The position numbers were made by a program, and so were the translations under genes. Below are positions 35,198-43,053 of a stretch of 64,000 bases of DNA, piece by piece. The notes below the pieces were generated by a model. That model saw only the letters and a program-made list of their open reading frames with translations. It had not been told where the DNA came from and made no database searches. Source of the DNA: Paucihalobacter sp036825875 (GTDB lineage: Bacteria; Bacteroidota; Bacteroidia; Flavobacteriales; Flavobacteriaceae); the NCBI RefSeq assembly GCF_036825875.1, contig NZ_DAISXK010000007.1:32699-96698 (forward strand), in the 5' to 3' direction. Numbering within the stretch: the first letter of the stretch is position 1; the number at the start of each line of letters is the position of its first letter.

Positions 35198-35267
35198 AAT
35201 TAAGGATTTTTAAGATTAATATTCACCCTTTAAACGTAAAAGGAAGAAAAAACCCTACCAAAAGATT

Positions 35268-37769
35268 TTACAAACTCCAAAATACACCAAAATTAAGTGT
35301 AAATCCAAGTCCTAGATTTTCAATTTTTAAAATGTCGGCCTCATTCACTCTATTTAATCTAAAGTTTCTGCGTAATACATTGTGGTAGTTGGTTAAATTT
35401 TTAACACCTAAATTAAATTTGAAATTCCCTATATCACTAGTTTTAAGTGTGTATTGTAAAGAGGTATCAATTCTAAAATAGTCGGGCAGTTTATGAGCAT
35501 TGAGGGTTAAAAAATTAATGCGATTTTGGCGTTCTGGTGAACTAATCACGGGATTGTTATTGTCTACGGCAGTAAAAGGTAATCCACTGTGGTATAATAC
35601 AGCGAAAGACACATTCCAATTGTTATAACGGATATTATTACCCCAGGTTATCTCGTGATTAAGTTGGTTGCTTCCGTTAAACTGAAGCTCATTAAATCTC
35701 AAGGTTTCGTTTAAATGGGCATAACTTAACCAAGAGTTAAGCCAATCGTTTTTATAATACAGATGTAATGATGCACCGAATATTTCAGATCGAACTTCTT
35801 CAATATCTTGAATTTGATTTTCATTTTGAAAGCGTTGATTATTTCCTGAAATCCCTGTTAGATTTCTTGCATAAATACTGGCATAACCACCTATATTTCT
35901 AGCTTTCCATTTTAAAAGAGCTTCTATTTGTTGCGATTTTTGCAAAGATGGAGAAATGCTGTCGCCGCTAACAACCCAACGACGCTTTTCAATACCCAAG
36001 AAATTTTGATCTAAATCTATAATTTGTTTAAAGTTTTGCGATTTCATTTCGCCTCTAACTGCTAGGCTAAAAGTTTTGTTCATCTCATAGTTTACATCCA
36101 ATCGAGGCTCTATATTAAATTTTTCATCTCGCTGATAGTAAACGGCTTTTAAGCCTGTGTATATTCTCCATTTCCTTTTGAGGAAGGTATTTGAGAAAAA
36201 TCCTGAGTAAACGTTACTTATTTGAACCTGGTTTAAAAAGGCCTCTGTAGTAAAATTATTAAAGTTGTTACTAACAAGACTGCCTTGAAAATCGAATCCA
36301 GCCAATAAGCGGTTATAATTATTTATTTGCGACGCCCAAATGAATTGAACGGTATAATTCTCAACGGTATTAGATTGAATGGTATTGAGATTGCCCGTAA
36401 AAGTATTGTTATTGCCGCTAGATGAATGTTGACTATAGTTTGCCTTTAATTCTAAATATTGATTAGTAGATAGGTCGTAATATGCATCTATACCTATAGC
36501 GCGGTTATCAGTGTTGTAATTACTGGTTTTTTGATCTGAATTATTACTAACTTCAGTATAAACGAGTTCATTCTCGAACAAAATCCCGTTAAGGTTGATA
36601 CTTAGAGCCTTACTAAATTGTTTTTTTAGTTGAAATTGGGCATCGGTGAAATAAAAATGATTTGTTCTATTGATGTTCTGCTCATCAATCTCTGAATTTT
36701 CAAAGAGTTGCAAGTCAGTATCTCTAAAAGCTTTTTCCGTGTAGGACTGAAACGTTGTGGAGTTGAAAAAATCTGTAAACGATCGTTGTAAAGCAAAAGA
36801 AAATTCTGTTGTATTATTTAAGGCTATTTTGCTAAATGCTTGTCCGCTTAAGGCGTTAATACCAATACCATATGTGTTTTTATCTACCAAAGTTTCATCA
36901 AAATCCAATTGAATGGTACCAGTAACGGCATTGCCGTATTCTACAGGTGTGGCATTATCAATAACAGTTATTTGTTGGATTAAATCTTCATTAAAAGCTG
37001 AAAGTAAGCCGAAGAAATGACTGTTTTGAAACATTCTAATGCCATTCCAAAGAACTAAATTTTGATCGTTGATGCCACCTTTTATGTTCAGTTCTGCAAT
37101 GGACTCTACAGCAGACGTAATCTGAGGCAGATTCAATAAACTTATCAGAGCATCTTGTTGCGTTTGCCCAGCTACTAAGGGCAGTTGCTTCAATTTTACC
37201 TTTATATGGTTATCAGAACTTAAAGTAATACCCTTAACGTATAAATCTAGCAGGTTTACAGTTTCTAAAAGAATTGGTTTTAGTTGAAGTTGCACTGTAA
37301 TTATCTCAGGAGTATTTGGGGAAATGTTTAAGATGAGGTCCTTATACCTCGGGTGAGAAATTATATAAGACCCTGCAACTGAATCGGCTTCTAAAAATAG
37401 TTTTCCATAAAAATTACTTTTTAAGCCCGTGCCTTTAAGTTCGGCATTTTCAATAGGTTCAGCACTCTCATTGAGCAGCTGAATTTGATAGTGCTTATTT
37501 TTTCTTACCACCCAAAATTGCTTAGAAAATTGTTGAAAATGAAGACCAGTGAAGGCCTTTACAATAGCCCTAAAATCTTTAAATGTTGCGGGTAGTGTAT
37601 CTATGCATTTTAACCGATTTAGGTCTAGTGAGGCATAATTGAAAACCACCTCGTATTTGGTTTGCGCAATATTGAGTAGGTCCTCACAATATACTAAGGG
37701 CTTTGTGTTTTGAGCACATAGCAATTGATTGGAAAAGAAAAATAGTACTAATATGCGGTAAATTTTCAT
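35268..37769 (-). CDS. TonB-dependent receptor with STN signalling domain
   Basis: 833 residues. Signal peptide to LLCAQ (about 19). The secretin/TonB short N-terminal (STN) domain (about 22-93: LLNIAQTKYEVVFNYAS, FWVVRK) is the part that contacts FecR in transducing receptors. A beta-sandwich (about 94-170), plug (about 180-300: LNIKGGINDQNLVLWNGIRM, TPVEYGNAVTGTIQLDF) and barrel ending LGFTLNFGVFWSL follow. It overlaps fecR by 4 bases. Together with FecR and the ECF factor it forms a cell-surface signalling relay. Substrate unknown. Confidence 0.9.
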   Translation of the reverse strand: MKIYRILVLFFFSNQLLCAQNTKPLVYCEDLLNIAQTKYEVVFNYASLDLNRLKCIDTLPATFKDFRAIVKAFTGLHFQQFSKQFWVVRKNKHYQIQLLNESAEPIENAELKGTGLKSNFYGKLFLEADSVAGSYIISHPRYKDLILNISPNTPEIITVQLQLKPILLETVNLLDLYVKGITLSSDNHIKVKLKQLPLVAGQTQQDALISLLNLPQITSAVESIAELNIKGGINDQNLVLWNGIRMFQNSHFFGLLSAFNEDLIQQITVIDNATPVEYGNAVTGTIQLDFDETLVDKNTYGIGINALSGQAFSKIALNNTTEFSFALQRSFTDFFNSTTFQSYTEKAFRDTDLQLFENSEIDEQNINRTNHFYFTDAQFQLKKQFSKALSINLNGILFENELVYTEVSNNSDQKTSNYNTDNRAIGIDAYYDLSTNQYLELKANYSQHSSSGNNNTFTGNLNTIQSNTVENYTVQFIWASQINNYNRLLAGFDFQGSLVSNNFNNFTTEAFLNQVQISNVYSGFFSNTFLKRKWRIYTGLKAVYYQRDEKFNIEPRLDVNYEMNKTFSLAVRGEMKSQNFKQIIDLDQNFLGIEKRRWVVSGDSISPSLQKSQQIEALLKWKARNIGGYASIYARNLTGISGNNQRFQNENQIQDIEEVRSEIFGASLHLYYKNDWLNSWLSYAHLNETLRFNELQFNGSNQLNHEITWGNNIRYNNWNVSFAVLYHSGLPFTAVDNNNPVISSPERQNRINFLTLNAHKLPDYFRIDTSLQYTLKTSDIGNFKFNLGVKNLTNYHNVLRRNFRLNRVNEADILKIENLGLGFTLNFGVFWSL

Positions 37770-38686
37770 TTACCTTCAGTTAAATATATTTCAAAGTTAG
37801 TGTCATTTATTGTTTTCAACGATAGATTGAGCGAATTACAAATTAAACGCATGATCTCTTCCGATGGCATGTCGTGCGTATAAGCGCCAGTAAAAAAATA
37901 TGGTTCTGATAATTTATTTGTTATGGTAATCCCTTTAATTTTTCGGATGTCTTCCAGCACTTCTATCAAAGGAGCTTTTGTAAAGGTTGAAGATTTTTTC
38001 AGCCAAACTGGTTGTGTATGTTCTATTTGTTCTACCCCTGAATTTAAACTCGAAAAAGCTTCGCCTGGATTAAGTATATGGCTATTCTTGTGAAAGCGAA
38101 CTTCTACTTTACCTGTAAAACACGTCACTATAAATGTATCGGTATTGGAAATTACATTAAATGTAGTCCCCAAAACAGAGACCTTACCGTTAGGGGTTTC
38201 AACCGTAAATATGCTTCCTTTCGCAACATCAAAATAGGCTTCACCATTGAGATTTAAAATCCGTTTATCATTCCATTGCTCTGGGTCATAACTTAAAGTT
38301 GAATTGCTATTCAGCCAAACTTTACTTTGATCTGGTAACTCAATTGAATTGATGCCGGTAGCTTTAGACGCAATGGTGGTAAGATTATTATTCGCAATAA
38401 AAACTTGGCGGATTAAAAGAGTTGAAGAAATTAATAGTATGATACCAGCCGCATATTTTAAAAGTCTCGTGAAATTAAATTTATGCTTTGAAGATTTATT
38501 TAATTTCTTGAGCAGTAAATCATATTCCTGCGAAGTATCAAAACTAGAAGGCGTGATGAAATCGAGTCCTTCAATTGTATCTGCCCAATAGGCTTTACCT
38601 TCATCAGATAACCTATCTTTTAAAGCACTTTGATCTATCTCATTATTGAGATATTGATGGATGATATGTAAATCTTTGTCGTTCAT
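37766..38686 (-). CDS. FecR-family anti-sigma factor
   Basis: 306 residues. Cytosolic N-terminal segment (about 1-78), one transmembrane helix (about 80-97, YAAGIILLISSTLLI), the FecR domain (about 115-215: IELPDQSKVWLNSNSTLSY, LNGEAYFDV, VSVLGTTFNVI) and a C-terminal DUF4974 domain (about 235-305) with SEEIMRLICNSLNLS. It holds the ECF factor inactive until the receptor signals. It lies 32 bases after the sigma gene and overlaps the receptor by 4 bases. Confidence 0.93.
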   Translation of the reverse strand: MNDKDLHIIHQYLNNEIDQSALKDRLSDEGKAYWADTIEGLDFITPSSFDTSQEYDLLLKKLNKSSKHKFNFTRLLKYAAGIILLISSTLLIRQVFIANNNLTTIASKATGINSIELPDQSKVWLNSNSTLSYDPEQWNDKRILNLNGEAYFDVAKGSIFTVETPNGKVSVLGTTFNVISNTDTFIVTCFTGKVEVRFHKNSHILNPGEAFSSLNSGVEQIEHTQPVWLKKSSTFTKAPLIEVLEDIRKIKGITITNKLSEPYFFTGAYTHDMPSEEIMRLICNSLNLSLKTINDTNFEIYLTEGK

Positions 38687-38718
38687 TCAACTCTTAAACG
38701 TTTAATGGATTAAAAACC

Positions 38719-39279
38719 CTACTTTAAATTCTGTAATTCTTCTCTAATTATACTCAGAGCTATAGTCATGCGCTTTTCAACAGCTTTAACCGAAATATTA
38801 AGTTCTCTTGCAATTTCTGCATATTTAAGACCTTGCAATCTGTTCATTAAAAAGGCTTCTTGGCTTGCTTTTGGTAACTGAGACAAAATATATTCCATTT
38901 GTTTATTTCTGTTGGAGGTGTCAAGTCCTTCCTCAGTCTGGTCGTCAGCTATATTAATTTCATTTGTTAAGCTTAAATGTTTGTTTTTTTGTCTTATAAT
39001 ATCTATTACTTTATTTTTTCCTACGGTAAAAATATAATTTTTAGACTTAGAATAACTTACCTTCTTGCAATTGCGCCACAGTGCAATGAAGGCTTCTTGC
39101 ATGCCTTCCTGGGCAAACTCTTTGCTGCGAAACTTAAGGTAAAGAAATTGAAATAGTTTTTCGCTATGTTCTTGAAATAGCTGTTTAAAAACAATGTCTT
39201 CACAAATGCTTTGTTCTTTTTTATGCGTGCTCAATGGTGGTTGGTTACTTGCAATATTAAAATCGTGGTTCAACGGCAT
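38719..39279 (-). CDS. ECF RNA polymerase sigma factor (FecI-like)
   Basis: 186 residues. Region 2 spans about 29-95 (LFQEHSEKLFQFLYLKFRS, FAQEGMQEAFIALWRNCKK, YIFTVGKNKVIDIIRQK). Region 4 spans about 120-180 (LPKASQEAFLMNRLQGLKY, AEIARELNISVKAVEKRM). It would direct transcription of its own receptor/lipoprotein set when released from FecR. It is the first gene of the signalling module. Confidence 0.93.
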   Translation of the reverse strand: MPLNHDFNIASNQPPLSTHKKEQSICEDIVFKQLFQEHSEKLFQFLYLKFRSKEFAQEGMQEAFIALWRNCKKVSYSKSKNYIFTVGKNKVIDIIRQKNKHLSLTNEINIADDQTEEGLDTSNRNKQMEYILSQLPKASQEAFLMNRLQGLKYAEIARELNISVKAVEKRMTIALSIIREELQNLK

Positions 39280-39338
39280 CTAAAAATAGTTAGTTTTAGA
39301 TTATAATTTTTGTGAATGGTTCAAATTTTTTGTTGAGG

Positions 39339-39821
39339 TTACTGGCTAATGGTAGTTTCAGATAGTGTAATGATTTCAAAATTCCAGTTTCTATCTCTTA
39401 TATAATTTTTACTAATATTAGGGGATTGTATTCCTGCATAAATCATTGCAGAAGCTGGAATGATTAGTAAAAAAGTAGTCGGATCGACAAGTGCACCGAT
39501 GAGAACGCTAAATCCTGTAGTAATTATACTTCCATAGTTAAGGACTTTACTACTATAAATTGAAATTAATAGAGGGTTGCGTTCTAGGGTTTGAATATCT
39601 TCTAGATAAACCTTTTCACTACCTATTAAGAATGACTTATTTTCTAACTTAAATGGTCCAGAAATTTTATTTCCGTCAACCGATTGATTTTTTATTCTTT
39701 TGTTTTCTTTAATAATGACTTCTTTTTGAGAAGTTAAATTCGTGGTTTTAATAGATTTTTCTTGAGACCATGAGATATTGGCAAATAAAAGCACAAATGA
39801 TAAAATAATTAAAGTTTCCAT
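39339..39821 (-). CDS. Exported/membrane protein of unknown function
   Basis: 160 residues. Signal peptide to ISWSQ (about 20), a polar region (about 20-85) and two hydrophobic segments (about 95-111 and 113-131: GSIITTGFSVLIGALV, FLLIIPASAMIYAG), then a soluble tail. It resembles small Bacteroidetes envelope proteins that place a short transmembrane hairpin near the C-terminus. I recognise no family. It lies 60 bases upstream of the sigma factor gene in the same direction, so it may belong to the module. Confidence 0.6.
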   Translation of the reverse strand: METLIILSFVLLFANISWSQEKSIKTTNLTSQKEVIIKENKRIKNQSVDGNKISGPFKLENKSFLIGSEKVYLEDIQTLERNPLLISIYSSKVLNYGSIITTGFSVLIGALVDPTTFLLIIPASAMIYAGIQSPNISKNYIRDRNWNFEIITLSETTISQ

Positions 39822-39918
39822 ATTTGTTTTTTGTTTATGAATTAAAGTACATGGTCATGGATAGGATCCAGAGGCTTCATTTTCATTATAACGCAAAACT
39901 TTAAAAAAACCCTACCAT

Positions 39919-39953
39919 AAAAAAAACCCTTCTAAAAATAGAAAGGGTTTTTT
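39919..39953 (-). terminator. Terminator of the rplU-rpmA operon
   Basis: ACCCTTCTA-AAAA-TAGAAAGGGT stem with A8 and T6 tracts; on the minus strand it follows the rpmA stop by about 20 bases. Confidence 0.85.
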
Positions 39954-39972
39954 ATGTAATAAGAAATTATCT

Positions 39973-40233
39973 TTAAGCCTGAAACGGCTCAATAGAAACA
40001 TATGATTTGTTGTCTTTCTTTTTTGCAAATTTTACAATACCGTCTACTTTAGCGTGTAAAGTATGGTCTTTGCCTTGGTAAACATTTTCACCTGGATGGT
40101 GTGTGTTACCTCTTTGTCTTATGATAATGTTCCCAGCTACAGCAGCTTGACCACCAAAAATCTTCACACCTAAGCGCTTCGATTCTGATTCTCTACCGTT
40201 TTTAGAACTACCAACTCCTTTTTTATGAGCCAT
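39973..40233 (-). CDS. rpmA: 50S ribosomal protein L27
   Basis: 86 residues. The N-terminus MAHKKGVGSSKNGRESESKR reaches the peptidyl-transferase centre; GNIIIRQRGNTHHPGENV and the C-terminal VSIEPFQA are typical. There is no Firmicutes-type N-terminal extension. It follows rplU by 35 bases, the standard L21-L27 pair. A decayed copy of its 3' end lies at 34155-34227. Confidence 0.98.
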   Translation of the reverse strand: MAHKKGVGSSKNGRESESKRLGVKIFGGQAAVAGNIIIRQRGNTHHPGENVYQGKDHTLHAKVDGIVKFAKKKDNKSYVSIEPFQA

Positions 40234-40268
40234 TGTCTTAAGGTTTTATAAGTTATACTTTGGAGGTA

Positions 40269-40940
40269 TTATTTTTCGATACCACCGTCTAATTTGTCTT
40301 GTAATTCTTTTAATTCATCCCACTTGCCATCGGCAGCTAAGGCTGCTTGTGTTGGCCAGGTATCCGTAACAATGTGCGACAATCTTGAACTGGCATCAGT
40401 TAAAATAGTGCTTAATTGTTCTGGAGTTGCTTTTGCTACTTTGGCAAAAGTGTCAAGTCCAGCATTTACTAAAGCTTCTGCTGCTTTTGGTCCAGCACCT
40501 TCAATTTTCTTTAAATCATCGGCCTTCGCAATTGATTTTTTTGAAGTCGCTTTTGGTGCTTCAGTTTTTTCAGCCTTTGGAGCTTCTTTTTTTGGTGCTG
40601 CTTTTTCAGTTTTAGCTTTGGTAGCTCCACTGGCAACAATACTTTCAATTACAATCTCAGTTAAGGCTTGTCTGTGACCGTTTTTAACACGGTAACCTTT
40701 ACGTCTTTTCTTTTTGAAAACAATCACCTTATCTCCTTTAAGGTGTTTTAAGACTTTAGCTCCTACTTGAGCGCCGTCTATAGCTGGGGCGCCAACAGTT
40801 ATGTCACTACCGTTGCCAATTAAAAGTACATTATCAAATGATACTGATTTACCTTCTTCTGTGGCCAAACGATGAACAAAAACTTTTTGGTCTTTTGCAA
40901 CTTTAAATTGCTGCCCTGCTATCTCTACAATTGCGTACAT
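40269..40940 (-). CDS. rplU: 50S ribosomal protein L21 with C-terminal helix-hairpin-helix extension
   Basis: 223 residues, about twice the usual ~103. Residues 1-102 are a normal L21 (MYAIVEIAGQQFKVAKDQ, VIVFKKKRRKGYRVKNGHRQ). Residues about 103-140 are a Lys/Ala/Glu/Pro linker (KAEKTEAPKATSKKS). Residues about 140-223 form a helical domain with DDLKKIEGAGPKAAEALVNA, a helix-hairpin-helix pattern like that in DUF4332-type or ribosomal-associated domains. The frame is continuous, so it is a real fusion. Extended L21 proteins are known in Bacteroidetes; the role of the tail is unknown. Confidence 0.96.
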   Translation of the reverse strand: MYAIVEIAGQQFKVAKDQKVFVHRLATEEGKSVSFDNVLLIGNGSDITVGAPAIDGAQVGAKVLKHLKGDKVIVFKKKRRKGYRVKNGHRQALTEIVIESIVASGATKAKTEKAAPKKEAPKAEKTEAPKATSKKSIAKADDLKKIEGAGPKAAEALVNAGLDTFAKVAKATPEQLSTILTDASSRLSHIVTDTWPTQAALAADGKWDELKELQDKLDGGIEK

Positions 40941-41032
40941 AGCGTAACGTTTTTATTAATGGTTATTTGTTTTGAGCTTTGTTTATTCCAAAGCGGGTGC
41001 AAATATACTCCTAATTCGTTAATTTACAAATC

Positions 41033-41488
41033 TTATTTTTTGTTTTCCGGTAAGTTCCAGCTAGTTTTAAAATATTGCATACAAGTTAAGGTAATTACCA
41101 AGGTGGTTGCAAAACCCATAATTGCAACAACTACAGCTATTAAGCCGGGATGAACGTTTTTATTGCCGCTAAAAAAGTCTAATAACTGACCGTTGAAATC
41201 TGGATTGATTTCTGTGGAATAAAGCAAGAAAAAAATCGTAAAAATTATAGTGCTTACAACACCTGTAATAACGCCAGTTGTAAACCCTTTGCTGTAAGTG
41301 AAGTTTTCACCGAGTTCATATTTATAAAACCGAATAGCTTCGAATATTCCAAAGCCAACAATAACGCTGTTAAATACACTAAATAAGGGTTTTGTATGAA
41401 GATTAAAAAGGCTTAACAATAAAAAATAGCCAATTAATGAACCACTTATCGCGATTCCAAATCTAAAAGGAAGAATAATTTTTTTCAT
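41033..41488 (-). CDS. DUF4199 family membrane protein
   Basis: 151 residues with four hydrophobic helices (about 8-27, 36-52, 69-91, 114-136). The block YKYELGENFTYSKGFTTGVITG between helices 2 and 3 is the DUF4199 signature. The family is confined to Bacteroidetes and uncharacterised. It stands alone, upstream of rplU on the same strand but separated by about 90 bases. Confidence 0.82.
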   Translation of the reverse strand: MKKIILPFRFGIAISGSLIGYFLLLSLFNLHTKPLFSVFNSVIVGFGIFEAIRFYKYELGENFTYSKGFTTGVITGVVSTIIFTIFFLLYSTEINPDFNGQLLDFFSGNKNVHPGLIAVVVAIMGFATTLVITLTCMQYFKTSWNLPENKK

Positions 41489-41716
41489 AAGTTTTTGGTT
41501 GTTCTAACTAAATTAATGCTTAGTGTTTTAAAGATTCATTTTAAGAATCGTCAAAAGATACTAAAAATGAAATAATTATTGAATTTTTTAATACCATTTT
41601 CACACTTTATATGCTGTAATTCGCAATTCAATTTATTATCTTTGAAATTGTTGTAACATTTTTTCAATATGTTACACTAATCCAATGTTAACCAAAAAAC
41701 TTTAAACAAACTCACT

Positions 41717-43036
41717 ATGAGAAAATATGTTATTGCACTTAGCTTTTTGGCGCTTGTAAGCACTTTAAGCTTCGCCCAAAAAGTAGATTTTGAATTGTAC
41801 ACTCTAGGCAATGGGATGGATGTTATTTTACATCAAGACAACACGGCACCTGTAGTAATTACTGCTGTTATGTACCATGTTGGTGCTAAAGATGAACAGC
41901 CTGACCGCACTGGGATGGCACACTTTTTTGAACATTTATTATTTGAAGGAACCCAAAATATTGAACGTGGTGAATGGTTTAAAATCGTTTCGTCAAACGG
42001 TGGTTCTAACAATGCCAACACTACCGACGACAGAACCTATTACTACGAAATATTTCCTTCCAATAACGTTGAACTAGGTTTATGGATGGAATCGGAAAGA
42101 CTTTTACATCCAATTATTAACCAAATTGGTGTAGATACTCAAAATGAAGTAGTAAAAGAAGAAAAAAGATTACGTGTTGATAACCAACCTTACGGCAATA
42201 TTTTAGTTGAAATTAAAAAACTCATTTTTGATAAGCATCCGTATAAAGGCACCACAATAGGTGAAATGGAACATTTAGACGCTGCTACTCTTGACGAATT
42301 TAAAGCCTTCAACAAAAAGTTCTATTCACCAAACAACGCTGCTTTAGTGGTTGCAGGTGATATCGATATTGTTGAGGTAAAGAAAATGATTGACAAATAT
42401 TTTGGCTCAATTCCTAGAGGAGAAGAATTGGTGAGAACCAAAATTGAAGAAGACCCAATTACCGAAACTATTAAAGGAACAGCGTACGATCCTAATATTC
42501 AAATTCCCGCAATGATTGCTGCTTACAGAACGCCTGGCCAAAAAGAAAGAGATTCTTATGTTTTAAATATGATATCTTCTTATTTAAGCGGTGGAAAAAG
42601 TTCAGTACTTTACAAAAAACTAGTTGACGAGCAAAAGCAGGCTTTGGCTGTTCAGGCAGTTAATATTAGTCAAGAACATTATGGGACTTATGCTTTGTTT
42701 GCAATACCTTTAGGGGACGTCGAATTATCTACTTTGTTAGCTGAAATAGACGAAGAAGTTGAAAAATTAAAAACAGATTTAATTTCTGAGCGCGACTTTC
42801 AAAAAATCCAAAATCAGTTCGAAAACAACTTTGTGAGTTCAAATTCAAGTATTGCAGGTATCGCTGGTTCACTAGCAACGTATCATATGTTATACGGCGA
42901 TATTAATTTAATTAATAACGAACTGGATATCTACACTTCTATCACTCGTGAAGAAATGAGAGAAGTAGCAAGAAAATATCTCAACAAAAATCAAAGAGCT
43001 GAGCTACAATATTTACCTAAGAAAGACGAGCAATAA
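41717..43036 (+). CDS. M16 family zinc peptidase, catalytic subunit
   Basis: 439 residues. Signal peptide to LSFAQ (about 21), so envelope-located. The inverted zinc motif HFFEH (His69, Glu72, His73) with Glu149 (EVVKEEKRLR) 76 residues later completes the M16 active site. Two M16 repeats fit the length. The C-terminal domain lacks a clear substrate-holding Arg-Tyr pair, which the next gene supplies. A TATCTTTG element lies at 41637-41644. The downstream gene starts 17 bases after the stop, so the two form a heterodimer-type peptidase (B-type M16). Confidence 0.93.
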   Translation: MRKYVIALSFLALVSTLSFAQKVDFELYTLGNGMDVILHQDNTAPVVITAVMYHVGAKDEQPDRTGMAHFFEHLLFEGTQNIERGEWFKIVSSNGGSNNANTTDDRTYYYEIFPSNNVELGLWMESERLLHPIINQIGVDTQNEVVKEEKRLRVDNQPYGNILVEIKKLIFDKHPYKGTTIGEMEHLDAATLDEFKAFNKKFYSPNNAALVVAGDIDIVEVKKMIDKYFGSIPRGEELVRTKIEEDPITETIKGTAYDPNIQIPAMIAAYRTPGQKERDSYVLNMISSYLSGGKSSVLYKKLVDEQKQALAVQAVNISQEHYGTYALFAIPLGDVELSTLLAEIDEEVEKLKTDLISERDFQKIQNQFENNFVSSNSSIAGIAGSLATYHMLYGDINLINNELDIYTSITREEMREVARKYLNKNQRAELQYLPKKDEQ

Positions 43037-43053
43037 AATTGAAAATTATAAAA

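Noticed and set aside
40269..40600. L21 extension as a frameshift or misassembly
   Set aside because: The frame is continuous, the linker and domain have normal coding composition, and extended L21 proteins are known in this phylum.
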